61,365 nucleotides of DNA from Neolewinella lacunae. GTDB taxonomy: Bacteria > Bacteroidota > Bacteroidia > Chitinophagales > Saprospiraceae. The DNA lies in NCBI RefSeq assembly GCF_014349155.1, contig NZ_JACSIT010000051.1:1-61365 (forward strand). The letters run 5' to 3'. The notes under the pieces were generated by a model. That model saw only the letters and a list, made by a program, of their open reading frames with translations. It had not been told where the DNA came from and did not search any database. The position numbers and the translations under genes are program-made. How positions within the stretch are numbered: the stretch's first letter is position 1; every line of letters begins with the position of its first letter. Below are positions 1 through 8,169 of the stretch, one piece after another.

Positions 1-5
1 GTTTA

Positions 6-660
6 GTCGGGTTTACAGCCGCGACAGTACAGGCCCCGTTGCTCTTAGGAGTGGCGGGGCTTGTGCGTTGGTGGGGGAGAGGAGAAGGTATTGTCTTGGC
101 TTTAGCCCGACCAGTATTGTCGGGCTAAAGCCCGAGATGGGGAAGTCGGGCTGAAGCTGCGACAATACTTTGGGGGTCGGGCTAAAGCCGCGACAATACC
201 TTGGGGGTTGGGCTGAAGCCGCGACAATACCTCTAGCGACCTTCGGTCTTGAGAGAGTCGGGCTAAAGCCGCGACAATACCTTGGGGGTCGGGCTGAAGC
301 CGCGACAATACCTCTAGCGACCTTCGGTCTTGAGAGAGTCGGGCTAAAGCCGCGACAATACCTTGGGGGTCGGGCTGAAGCCGCGACAATACCTTGGGGG
401 TCGGGCTAAAGCCGCGACAATACCTTGGGGGTCGGGCTGAAGCCGCGACAATACTTTGGGGGTCGGGCTGAAGCCGCGACAATACTTTGGGGGTCGGGCT
501 AAAGCCGCGACAATACCTTGGGGGTCGGGCTGAAGCCGCGACAATACTTTGGGGGTCGGGCTAAAGCCGCGACAATACCTTGGGGGTCGGGCTGAAGCCG
601 CGACAGTACCTTGGGGGTCGGGCTAAAGCCGCGACAGTACCTTGGGGGTCGGGCTGAAGT
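6..660. repeat. 31-bp tandem hairpin (REP-like) array
   Basis: About 15 near-identical units plus partial ones. Each carries GTCGGGCTRAAGCCGCGAC followed by AATACCTTGGGG or AATACTTTGGGG. The core folds on itself: GTCG pairs with CGAC and GGCT with AGCC, leaving one bulged base, so each unit is a potential hairpin. Many neighbouring units alternate A and G at the R position, suggesting expansion of a 62-bp dimer. Twice a spacer containing the small palindrome GACCTTCGGTC replaces the GGGG linker (about 238 and 319). There are no unique spacers, so this is not CRISPR. Short open frames run through it but are repeat artefacts. Five related units occur at 56238-56419. Confidence 0.9.
33..60. terminator. 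possible hairpin at left edge
   Basis: GCCCCG and CGGGGC are separated by about 16 nt. No strong T-run follows, and the gene it would serve lies outside the window. It may equally belong to the repeat array. Confidence 0.25.
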
Positions 661-1062
661 TGCTCTCCACTACCTAATATGCAGGAGTGTATTGTTGGCT
701 GGCTTTGATTTTCAGGCAATTAGGTGGAAGTCGTTTTGTCCTAGTGTTTGTCCTAGTGCCGAAAAGCGAAATTCGGGGTGTAATAGGGTTCTTTGCAGGG
801 TACAAAGTTGCTGTCAATAGTCGTCTTTCGATTTTCTTTTTCGCCTTCTTGTAAAAGCCCTGTCAAGTTGAGTTTAGATATTTTTTCGAGATTATAGGAT
901 TTCCTCAGGTGATTAGCATTCTGCCGTGATGGGGCTTGATAAACACTATGAACAACAGATCTACTCTCTTTCAGGTCACACCTTTTGAAGGCTGTGGCCT
1001 TTTTTATTTTGGGCGGGTGATCTACGTTTTGATTGGTAGGAGTGCATTGTCTTACCCATTAA
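661..1062. other. gene-free stretch
   Basis: No open frame here has convincing coding character. The only structure noted is a small hairpin AAGGC-TGT-GGCCTT followed by a T-rich run at 988-1010, which would stop transcription entering from the left on the + strand. The regulator gene on the minus strand ends at the right edge of this stretch. Confidence 0.5.
988..1010 (+). terminator. small hairpin with T-run
   Basis: A short stem AAGG/CCTT with inner GC pairs is followed by TTTTTTATTTT. It looks like a weak intrinsic terminator on the + strand, but no + strand gene is visible upstream. Confidence 0.35.
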
Positions 1063-2955
1063 TCACAGCGACTGCCGAATATAGTGGTCGAGGTTTTTGG
1101 CAGAATCTAGGTTTAGGCTTTTAACGAGGCGGTTTCGGCTGCGCCATACACTACTGTCCGCTATCCCCAGCATTCCGGCTATTTGGGGAGTGTCAAACCC
1201 GATTTTGATGAGGATGATCAGGCGTTTTTCTGCGGGGGTAAGTGCGGGATGGCAAGATTGCAGGTGTTGCAAAAAATTGGGGAATTGTGCTGAGAATTTC
1301 TCCTGAAAGTAGCGCCACTCCTCCTTAGTGAGTATCCGCATTTCACTGAAGGGCGCTTCTTGAGCCTCTGGGAATGGCGCTTTGACGGGGTGTGCTGGTA
1401 TGGGAGAGGCATCTTTGGACTTGTCGTAGCGCAGCAAGCGGAGTTCTAGGGTGTTGATCAGTTGATTTTTAAAGTTGAGAAGGCTTTCAGCTTCCAGCAA
1501 TTCGTCCTTAGTTTGCAGGAGCGCTTCTTGCGATTGTGCCAGTTCTTCTTCTTTAAGCTGCGCGCGTAGCTCGACGAGCTGTTTTTCTTGTTTGAGTAAT
1601 TCATTATGTTGGGCGAGCATTCTACGGTGCTGTTTATGTCGTAGATAGAATGAGATGCCGGTGCCAATGAGCAGGAAAATACAAAGCATTAGGGCAATCA
1701 GCCGCAGCCGATGAATGTGGTGTTGATTTTCCAATTCAGTTACTCGCTTGGATTGTACCAGGGCCTCGTAGCGAGCATCGGTTTCAGCGGCGGCATTGAT
1801 TCGGTCGCTAGTAAATTTGGCCTTGAGCAGTTCGTCGCAGGTTTTTTGGTGTTCCCAAGCCTTTTTATAATTACCTTGTTGTTGGGCTATTTCGCCGAGC
1901 ATCTGGTGGCTTGCGGCCAGGTTGCCAGTATCTGGGCTGGCCAATGACTCGTTAAGCAGGAGTACGGCGGAATCGAGACGTCCAACGCAAAGGTAGGCTT
2001 GCCCCAGGGCCATTGCATACTGGTAGTGCCCAAATGCCGTTTGCGCGCCAGGCCTCTGCTGGTAAGCGGCCAGTAGGTAGGGAAGGGCCGCATCGCATTG
2101 TTCCAGCTCCGAATACGCGCGTCCGAATAGGTAGGAGAGCCTGGCAGGTGGTGGCAATTGCAGGTCTTCCCGGATGATCCGTTCGGCCTGGTTTGCCCAC
2201 TGAAGGCTAGAATCGGGCCGGACACCAAGCTGGCCTATTCCAGCCAGCAGCGCAGTTTGTGCTTTCAGCCGAGGCACCCAGTAGTCATCGTGGAGCTGAA
2301 GGGCCGTCCAGAGCCTGTTGATCCATGCCAGCATACTTTCGTACTGGCGGGCGCGCTCATAAGATACCGCGATAGAATGATAGGCTAGCGCGTGGGCCTG
2401 GGAGAAGGCAGGGTCCAGGCCATCCAAAAGTTCGATGTATTTGAAAAGCGCCTGGCGAGATTGGGAAAAATCGTTGCGATACATAGCGATCCGCCCCCGC
2501 AAAAAGTATACGTCACTTAGGTCCAGCGTTCGATTAAGGCGTAAGCTGATTTGCTCCACCTCGCGCAGGCAAGTGTCCGCTTGCGCGAATTGAGCGGCAT
2601 CCACATAGAACTCGGCACGTTTTAGCTGTGCAAAGGCTCGTACGGTGTCGTGCGGGTAGTAGCGTTCGTAGAGTTCCAGTAGCCGGAACGAGGAGTCTCT
2701 ATTGGTGTGGGGCATCCGGTACCACAAGCCCATGCATCCCCAGGGCTGATAGGGTGAAAGCACCTCCGCCCGTAAGCGAATGATGCTCGAATCCGGGCTG
2801 TGTAGTGGGTACGTAGCCAGATAGTCGCCGTCGTGCAGCTTGTTTCTTTCCTCAAAGTAGTGTTCCCGTGCTTCGTCCGAACGCTTGGAGGTGCAACTGC
2901 ACAAAACCGCCAACAGTGCCAGGAGTAGGTGAGTGAAGCTAAGGTTGATCTGCAT
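1063..2955 (-). CDS. TPR-repeat membrane regulator with C-terminal LuxR-like HTH
   Basis: A 630-residue protein of a design common in Bacteroidota. The N-terminus is a lipoprotein-type signal (hydrophobic LLLALLAVLCSC, Cys21 as possible lipidation site). Residues of about 60-390 are helical TPR-like repeats, and a single membrane segment lies near residue 410-428. A charged coiled coil follows (about 435-495), and a C-terminal helix-turn-helix (about 570-630) begins LTPAEKRLIILI, resembling the LuxR/GerE fold. The layout suggests an extracytoplasmic TPR sensor joined through the membrane to a cytoplasmic DNA-binding domain. This is inference from architecture; ligand and targets are unknown. 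The ATG start places the signal sequence at residue 1. It has no operon partner, and about 1 kb of gene-free DNA lies upstream. Confidence 0.85.
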   Translation of the reverse strand: MQINLSFTHLLLALLAVLCSCTSKRSDEAREHYFEERNKLHDGDYLATYPLHSPDSSIIRLRAEVLSPYQPWGCMGLWYRMPHTNRDSSFRLLELYERYYPHDTVRAFAQLKRAEFYVDAAQFAQADTCLREVEQISLRLNRTLDLSDVYFLRGRIAMYRNDFSQSRQALFKYIELLDGLDPAFSQAHALAYHSIAVSYERARQYESMLAWINRLWTALQLHDDYWVPRLKAQTALLAGIGQLGVRPDSSLQWANQAERIIREDLQLPPPARLSYLFGRAYSELEQCDAALPYLLAAYQQRPGAQTAFGHYQYAMALGQAYLCVGRLDSAVLLLNESLASPDTGNLAASHQMLGEIAQQQGNYKKAWEHQKTCDELLKAKFTSDRINAAAETDARYEALVQSKRVTELENQHHIHRLRLIALMLCIFLLIGTGISFYLRHKQHRRMLAQHNELLKQEKQLVELRAQLKEEELAQSQEALLQTKDELLEAESLLNFKNQLINTLELRLLRYDKSKDASPIPAHPVKAPFPEAQEAPFSEMRILTKEEWRYFQEKFSAQFPNFLQHLQSCHPALTPAEKRLIILIKIGFDTPQIAGMLGIADSSVWRSRNRLVKSLNLDSAKNLDHYIRQSL

Positions 2956-3980
2956 GGTGATGTGGTAAAACTATTTATCCAGATGGGGGCGTATTGGACT
3001 GGTTTAGCCAGTTCTCAAGAGGCTGTAAGAGGCACCACGGAGGAGTAGCCGCAAAGCGAAAGGTAATCCTGCACTGCGTTAAAAAGCCTCGCTGAACCTA
3101 AGGTCTTGCCTACGTTTTGCTTCACAGTACCCAGCGCTTTTGTCTTGTTCAGTGTAAAATTCTGCACGTTTTGGCTACGCCGCTCCTGCGTGGCCGACCC
3201 GCTAAACCAGTCTGCTGACTTCGCGGTCAGGTCCTCCGCCTCCCCTTATCGTCCGGCCAGGTCAAGGCAGGTGCTCTACAGGTCCCCACTGCTGCTGTAC
3301 AGGCCGCCCAGCTGCCCGTATTTGAAGGGGAGCGGGCTTAAGATGAGGCCAGCAATGGCCCGGCAAAATAAGCCTTTTTCGCTTGGTCCAAGTCCCAATA
3401 AAGCGGTTGGTCTCCACTTTGTCCAGGTGGAAGCCCGATGCTGTCCGGTTGCTCCTCGCGTTGGTCCAGGTTTAGAGGGGCACCCTAGCCGGCAACCCAA
3501 CCCAGTCAGTTCCGTGCTTGGTTTTGGGGAACGCGGGCTTGGGCCAAGAAGGGGCTTAGGCTTGGACGGGTTGGGCGAAGGCTGTGACTTCCCCGGTTCC
3601 GGCCTTTCCTTGCTCAGTGGTCCGATTCTGCGCACCTGCGGCCGCGCCCAACGGAGGCGATTACGCATAAAAGTCTGTAAAACAAGGAGATGCAAAAGTT
3701 GCTGGGAAGGAGAAGAAGGAGCTTGAAGGAGTGTTATGGAAATGATAAAGAACTGTTAAAGATCGGGGGCAAAATGGTAACAATTGGATTTTCTATATAT
3801 TCGCATCCAACAAAACGTTAAGCACCTGCGTTTGTCGGCCAGCGATGCATGATTCGCCCCTAGTTAGCCAAATTTTAATCCCAGTTACATTCTTGTCTTC
3901 GCATTTACTTTTCACACCATCTGGTCTACCTTTTCCCAAAATTCATCATCACACCAGTAGCTCCGGATTCAAAATGACTT
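2956..3980. other. 1-kb gene-free spacer
   Basis: Two overlapping open frames occur on opposite strands (3106-3726 + and 3276-3695 -). Both have Pro/Gly/Arg/Ser-rich, low-complexity translations with no recognisable domain, so I do not call either a gene. The stretch contains a dispersed-repeat copy at 3632-3649. It also has a short segment at 3047-3062 (AGCCGCAAAGCGAAAG) resembling an insert found in the broken tRNA-Trp copies near 36.06 kb. Repeated GGTCCA/CTTGG words at 3380-3600 suggest decayed or simple-sequence DNA. The last 150 bp should hold the promoter of the serine hydrolase gene, but no clear TAnnTTTG box was found. Confidence 0.5.
3632..3649 (-). repeat. 18-bp dispersed repeat, solo copy
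   Basis: Perfect GCACCTGCGGCCGCGCCC, the reverse orientation of the family motif GGGCGCGGNCGCAGGTGC. No full partner was found; a weak partial match (AGGCAGGTGC) lies near 3266. Confidence 0.8.
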
Positions 3981-4970
3981 ATGGCTAAGCGCTTTTTCCT
4001 TCTGCTCTTCGTGTCGTTATCGACAATTATGATGAGCTTCGAAAGTTTTTCTTTCGACGAAAACCTCAACCGACGCATTTCTGCGGCGGGCATGTTTTTC
4101 CTCCCCGAATTTTCCACGGCCCCTGCGGAGCCGGAAGTGGAGGCTCCGAGTGAGCCTGCGGTGCTTCCCCAGTTGCGCAGTTTGGAAAACACTGATCTCG
4201 CTTCGCGGCTCCGCGAGCGCATCAACGCCAACCCAGTGTGGCGTGAACTGGTGCGGAGCAAAAAGATGGCCATCGGCGTTGTTGACATGGCCAACACGGC
4301 GGCGGTTTCTTATGCTTCCATCAATGGACGGCACATGATGTACGCAGCAAGTTTGCCCAAAATTGCCGTTCTGGCTGCCGCCCACGACGCCATTGAGCGT
4401 GGTGAGCTCAAAGAGACGGCTACGGTGCGCCAGGATATGCGCCTGATGATCGCCAAGTCAAACAACGCCGCTACTACGCGGATGATCGACCTGGTTGGTT
4501 TCAAGAACATTGAGCGGACGATGACCTCTCCCGCGCTGAAGCTCTACGATCCTGAATTCGGCGGTGGCCTCTGGGTTGGAAAACGTTACGCTGCGGGGGG
4601 CAACCGCCATCCGGACCCCATGCTGGGCATCAGCCATGCGGCGACTACGGAGCAAATCTGCCGTTTCTTCTACTTGCTGGCCAATGACCAATTGCTCAGC
4701 CCCGAAAGCTCCGCCAAAATGCGCAGCTACCTGGTAGATCCCGAGTTGCACCACAAGTTTGTCAATACCCTGGACCAGGTAGCGCCCGATGCCAAAGTTT
4801 ACCGGAAGTCTGGCTCCTGGAGCACTTTCCACGCCGACGTAGCCCTCGTACAGGGCCCCGCCCGCAATTACGTCATGACTGCCCTCATCGATGATGCCAA
4901 TGGGGAGCAAATTTGCCGCGACCTGGCTAAAGTGCTCGACGATTTGCTGAAGCACCCGGTAGCAAAATAA
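3981..4970 (+). CDS. secreted serine hydrolase, class A beta-lactamase fold
   Basis: A 329-residue protein with an N-terminal signal/anchor (about residues 4-20) and a Pro/Glu-rich linker (about 45-62). The domain resembles the beta-lactamase2 family. The three signature elements are visible: SLPK with Ser124 and Lys127 (SxxK), SNN at 160-162 (equivalent to SDN) and KSG at 276-278 (equivalent to KTG). I could not identify the omega-loop glutamate needed for efficient beta-lactam hydrolysis, so a peptidase/esterase-like or penicillin-binding role is at least as likely as resistance. It acts outside the cytoplasm. An intrinsic terminator follows, so it is probably monocistronic. A second, different member of the fold lies at 8170-9477. 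Confidence 0.85.
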   Translation: MAKRFFLLLFVSLSTIMMSFESFSFDENLNRRISAAGMFFLPEFSTAPAEPEVEAPSEPAVLPQLRSLENTDLASRLRERINANPVWRELVRSKKMAIGVVDMANTAAVSYASINGRHMMYAASLPKIAVLAAAHDAIERGELKETATVRQDMRLMIAKSNNAATTRMIDLVGFKNIERTMTSPALKLYDPEFGGGLWVGKRYAAGGNRHPDPMLGISHAATTEQICRFFYLLANDQLLSPESSAKMRSYLVDPELHHKFVNTLDQVAPDAKVYRKSGSWSTFHADVALVQGPARNYVMTALIDDANGEQICRDLAKVLDDLLKHPVAK

Positions 4971-5030
4971 TGCTGGCAGGGGAGGGCAGGACCTTGTTTC
5001 CTGTGATCCATCCTTACCTTAACCAAGGAA

Positions 5031-5065
5031 AAAAGGCCTTCGGACGCTGTGTCCGAGGGCCTTTT
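5031..5065 (+). terminator. intrinsic terminator after serine hydrolase
   Basis: AAAAGGCC-TTCGGAC pairs with GTCCGAG-GGCCTTTTT: a strong GC-rich stem with a short loop ending in five Ts, about 60 bp after the stop codon. Confidence 0.9.
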
Positions 5066-5263
5066 TGCGTTGGAGAAAGGGATGCTGGCATGGTCTTTGC
5101 CCCGCTGGCCGGACAATCTACTGGCGGGCTGCTCAAATCCTGCCGGGAAATTCTTATGTTTGTCTTGGGCTATCGTGCAGGCCCCTAGTTTGCTGCATCG
5201 ATCGGAAAGCAACCCTTAATTTCCCTGGACATCCTTGTACTGAAACGCTTCCTCGGCCGGATT

Positions 5264-8074
5264 TTGAACGTGCGCCCCGGCGAGTGGCGGGCCATGCTAT
5301 TGCTCCAACTGCAAATTTTTCTGATCATTGCCGTGCTGCTCATCACCAAGCCGGTGGGGAGTGCGTTTTTTCTTTCCCGCTTTGGCCCGGAGGCTTTGCC
5401 CTACGCGTACATTCTGACGGCTATAGTTGCGGCGATCATCTCCACGGTGTACGCTGCGGCGGTTAAGTACTTCTCCATCCTCCGCGTTAATCTGTGGAGC
5501 CTCGGGGTGTGCATATTTACCCTTCTCCTGTTTGGTTTGGTACTGCCGTTGGGGGCTTCCAAAGACATTGTCGCGGTGGGTTTGTACCTGTGGGTGGCCC
5601 TTTTTGGGGTGCTCGCGGCCTCCCAGTTTTGGATGCTGGCCAGCATGGTTTTTGACATCCGGCAGTCCAAGCGGCTCTTCGGGCCAATTGGCGCCGGGGC
5701 CATTGCGGGCGGCATTCTGGGCGGCTACCTGGCCAATTTACTGGCCTCGGTGGTGGGGATGCGGATGCTGCTCTTCCTGGCTACGGCCATGCTTTTGCCC
5801 TGCATTTTCATCAGCCTGTACATCTGGCGCCATTACGTGCAGCCGCAAAGAACCAAAGCCAAACGGGAGTTTACCGAAGAACTGGCGGCGGCACAGCCTT
5901 ACCGCATCATTCTGGCCTCTAACCATTTGTTATTGCTTTGTGGCATCATCGCGCTCAGTGTCATTACGGCTAAGTTGGTGGATTACCAGTTCAGTGCCCT
6001 GGCCTCGGCGCGCTTTGCCGACCCCGACCGGCTGACTGCCTTCTTCGGCTTTTGGTTTTCTACTTTCAACGTTATTGGCCTGCTCATCCAACTGCTGTTC
6101 ACCCAACGGATTGTCCAGCGCATCGGGGTGAGCGGGGCTCTGCTGTTTTTGCCAGCGGGGCTCTCCTTGGGGGCCTTTTTCATGTTTTTGGTGCCAGGAT
6201 TGGGCGCGGCTACCTTTAGCAGATTGGTGGACGGTAGTTTGAAACAAAGCCTGCACCGCGCTGGGGTGGAAATGCTCTTCTTGCCCGTAGATCCCCAGGT
6301 AAAGGGAAAGGTAAAAACCTACATTGACGTCTTGGTTGACTCTGCCGCTGGCGGAATCGGGGGCTTGCTGCTGCTTTTGTTGGTCGACGGATTTGGCATT
6401 ACCTCCTTCGGCATCAGCCCGGTCGTGCTGTTCTTTGCCCTCATCTGGCTGGTGTGCGTCCTGCTGATCCGGGAGGAGTACCTGGATGCCTTCCGCGATC
6501 AACTGCGCCACCTGCGGCCCAAAGACAAGCGTAAGGGCCTCGACTCCCGCCACAAGGAAGTCCTGGCTGGTTTTCTGCGGGTGCTCAACGAAGCTGAGCT
6601 GGGCTCCGATGGCCGGCAGGTGCTTTACGTCTTGGAAAGAACGGCCGACTTACGCGACGAGCAGTTCACTGAACCCATTCAGCGCTTGCTTCACCACGAG
6701 TCTCCGGCCGTCCGGGCCCGCGCCCTCAATAGCCTGAGTTTGCGGCAGGGACCCGACCTGCTGATGGAAGTGATGCCCATGTTGGCCGACCCCGACATCC
6801 GCGTCAAAAATGCCGCACTGGAATACCTCGTCACTCACCACCTGGAAGATGCCGAGCCACTGATCCAGGACCAGCTCAACGACCCCCGGGCGGAAATTGC
6901 CGGGGCCGCCCTCGTTGAGCTCGTGCAGGAGACCCGCAGCAACCCCGTATTGCGCAAACGCTGGAAACTGCAGGAACACTTTGACCAGCGGGTGGAGGCC
7001 TTGCAGCGCCTGCCCGAAGAGGAAGCGGTCGCCTGGAGACGCAAACTTCTGGTGGCCGCAGGACGCGCCGGAACACCTCTCGGGCACGAGTTTCTCGCCA
7101 CTGAGCTCGGGGGGCAGGATCCCAAAATGGTCCAGGCCGCTATCCTGGCGGCGGGGGAAAGCCTGGACGAAAGGTGGATTTTCCCTCTGGTCAATTTGCT
7201 GTCTGAAGCCCCCTACCGTCCCTACGCCATTTCCGTTTTGGTGCAGTACGACCTCAGTCTGGTGCGCGCCTTGCCCACTTACCTGCAGGAGGGCAAAATC
7301 CAGTTGGAAGACCTCCGCCGGCTACCTACGGTGCTGGAAAAAATCAACCACCAGCAAACCGTTGTTCTCCTTTTTGCCCTCATCGAGAAATACTTTCCGG
7401 CCGATCTCGAATTGCGGCTGGAAGTATTGCGTGCCCTCAACGCCATGCGGCGGGATTTTCCCGAACTTCAAATGCCCGCCACCCAGATTTTCCGCCATAT
7501 TCTGGCCGAAGCCAAAACCTACCGCACGGCCATCAAAAACCTGGAAGCACAGGCGAAACTGCTGCCCTTGGGCAACGAACAACTCCGCGAAGCCCGCAGC
7601 GGGCTCTACCGGCTGCTCCTCCAGCGCCAGGATGGAAACCTTGATCGACTGTTCCGCCTGATGGGACTTCGGTACCCGCCCGCTGACATCATCCCCGTCT
7701 ACCGCGGACTGCGCGCCGCCGGCCAGCAGGAAAAAATCAATGCGCTGGAATTTCTGGATGTGTTGCTCGATCAGCCCCTCAAGCGCCTCGTGATTCCCCT
7801 GATGGAGTACGGCATCCAGGCCGCCGACGCCCACCACGCCCGGCAGCGGGAAACAGATGTGGCGCAACTGGAAGAGATCCAGTTCAGAAATTTCCGCCGG
7901 ATTCTCGGTGGCCGCGACGTCAGGCTCAAGTTGGCCGTCATCCACGTGCTCGGCTTGCAGGGCGACGTTCGCTACCGGCCCATCTTGGAAAAATGCCTTT
8001 CCGCACCCGATAAAAGGGTGCGCGACTTTGCCGAAAAGGCACTCCGCCGCCTGCGGGGAGAACAATTGCAGTAG
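5264..8074 (+). CDS. MFS-like (nucleotide-transporter-type) membrane protein fused to HEAT repeats
   Basis: 936 residues in two halves. Residues 1 to about 405 form roughly 10-12 hydrophobic helices in the style of MFS or ADP/ATP-type carriers, with Gly-rich stretches such as GPIGAGAIAGGILGGY. From about 425 to the end the protein is soluble, with repeated helical pairs of HEAT/armadillo type (for example LLHHESPAVRARALNSL and KNAALEYLVTHH). The substrate cannot be read from sequence. The HEAT half probably faces the cytoplasm as a binding platform (inference). The start is uncertain: this frame begins with TTG and the reading frame stays open upstream, where an in-frame CTG at 5240 would add eight residues (KRFLGRIL). 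A dispersed repeat lies 34 bp after the stop. Confidence 0.8.
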   Translation: MNVRPGEWRAMLLLQLQIFLIIAVLLITKPVGSAFFLSRFGPEALPYAYILTAIVAAIISTVYAAAVKYFSILRVNLWSLGVCIFTLLLFGLVLPLGASKDIVAVGLYLWVALFGVLAASQFWMLASMVFDIRQSKRLFGPIGAGAIAGGILGGYLANLLASVVGMRMLLFLATAMLLPCIFISLYIWRHYVQPQRTKAKREFTEELAAAQPYRIILASNHLLLLCGIIALSVITAKLVDYQFSALASARFADPDRLTAFFGFWFSTFNVIGLLIQLLFTQRIVQRIGVSGALLFLPAGLSLGAFFMFLVPGLGAATFSRLVDGSLKQSLHRAGVEMLFLPVDPQVKGKVKTYIDVLVDSAAGGIGGLLLLLLVDGFGITSFGISPVVLFFALIWLVCVLLIREEYLDAFRDQLRHLRPKDKRKGLDSRHKEVLAGFLRVLNEAELGSDGRQVLYVLERTADLRDEQFTEPIQRLLHHESPAVRARALNSLSLRQGPDLLMEVMPMLADPDIRVKNAALEYLVTHHLEDAEPLIQDQLNDPRAEIAGAALVELVQETRSNPVLRKRWKLQEHFDQRVEALQRLPEEEAVAWRRKLLVAAGRAGTPLGHEFLATELGGQDPKMVQAAILAAGESLDERWIFPLVNLLSEAPYRPYAISVLVQYDLSLVRALPTYLQEGKIQLEDLRRLPTVLEKINHQQTVVLLFALIEKYFPADLELRLEVLRALNAMRRDFPELQMPATQIFRHILAEAKTYRTAIKNLEAQAKLLPLGNEQLREARSGLYRLLLQRQDGNLDRLFRLMGLRYPPADIIPVYRGLRAAGQQEKINALEFLDVLLDQPLKRLVIPLMEYGIQAADAHHARQRETDVAQLEEIQFRNFRRILGGRDVRLKLAVIHVLGLQGDVRYRPILEKCLSAPDKRVRDFAEKALRRLRGEQLQ

Positions 8075-8108
8075 GAGCGGGTCCTGAACCGCCCGCAGCG
8101 TTGGAGTA

Positions 8109-8126
8109 GGGCGCGGTCGCAGGTGC
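8109..8126 (+). repeat. 18-bp dispersed repeat, solo copy
   Basis: GGGCGCGGTCGCAGGTGC, 34 bp after the stop of the MFS-HEAT gene, in the orientation typical of copies that follow + strand genes. Confidence 0.8.
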
Positions 8127-8169
8127 CAGGGAAAGGTAACGGAGCAAGGGGAGGAAAGGAGTAAAGGGA

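Noticed and set aside
6-660. CRISPR array
   Set aside because: Repeats are contiguous without unique spacers of constant length, and no cas gene is present.
3106-3726. 206-residue protein gene (and antisense 3276-3695)
   Set aside because: Low-complexity translations, no domain, one frame runs through a dispersed repeat; both strands are equally open.
3981-4970. Antibiotic-resistance beta-lactamase
   Set aside because: Fold motifs are present but the omega-loop Glu was not recognised; resistance function is not supported.
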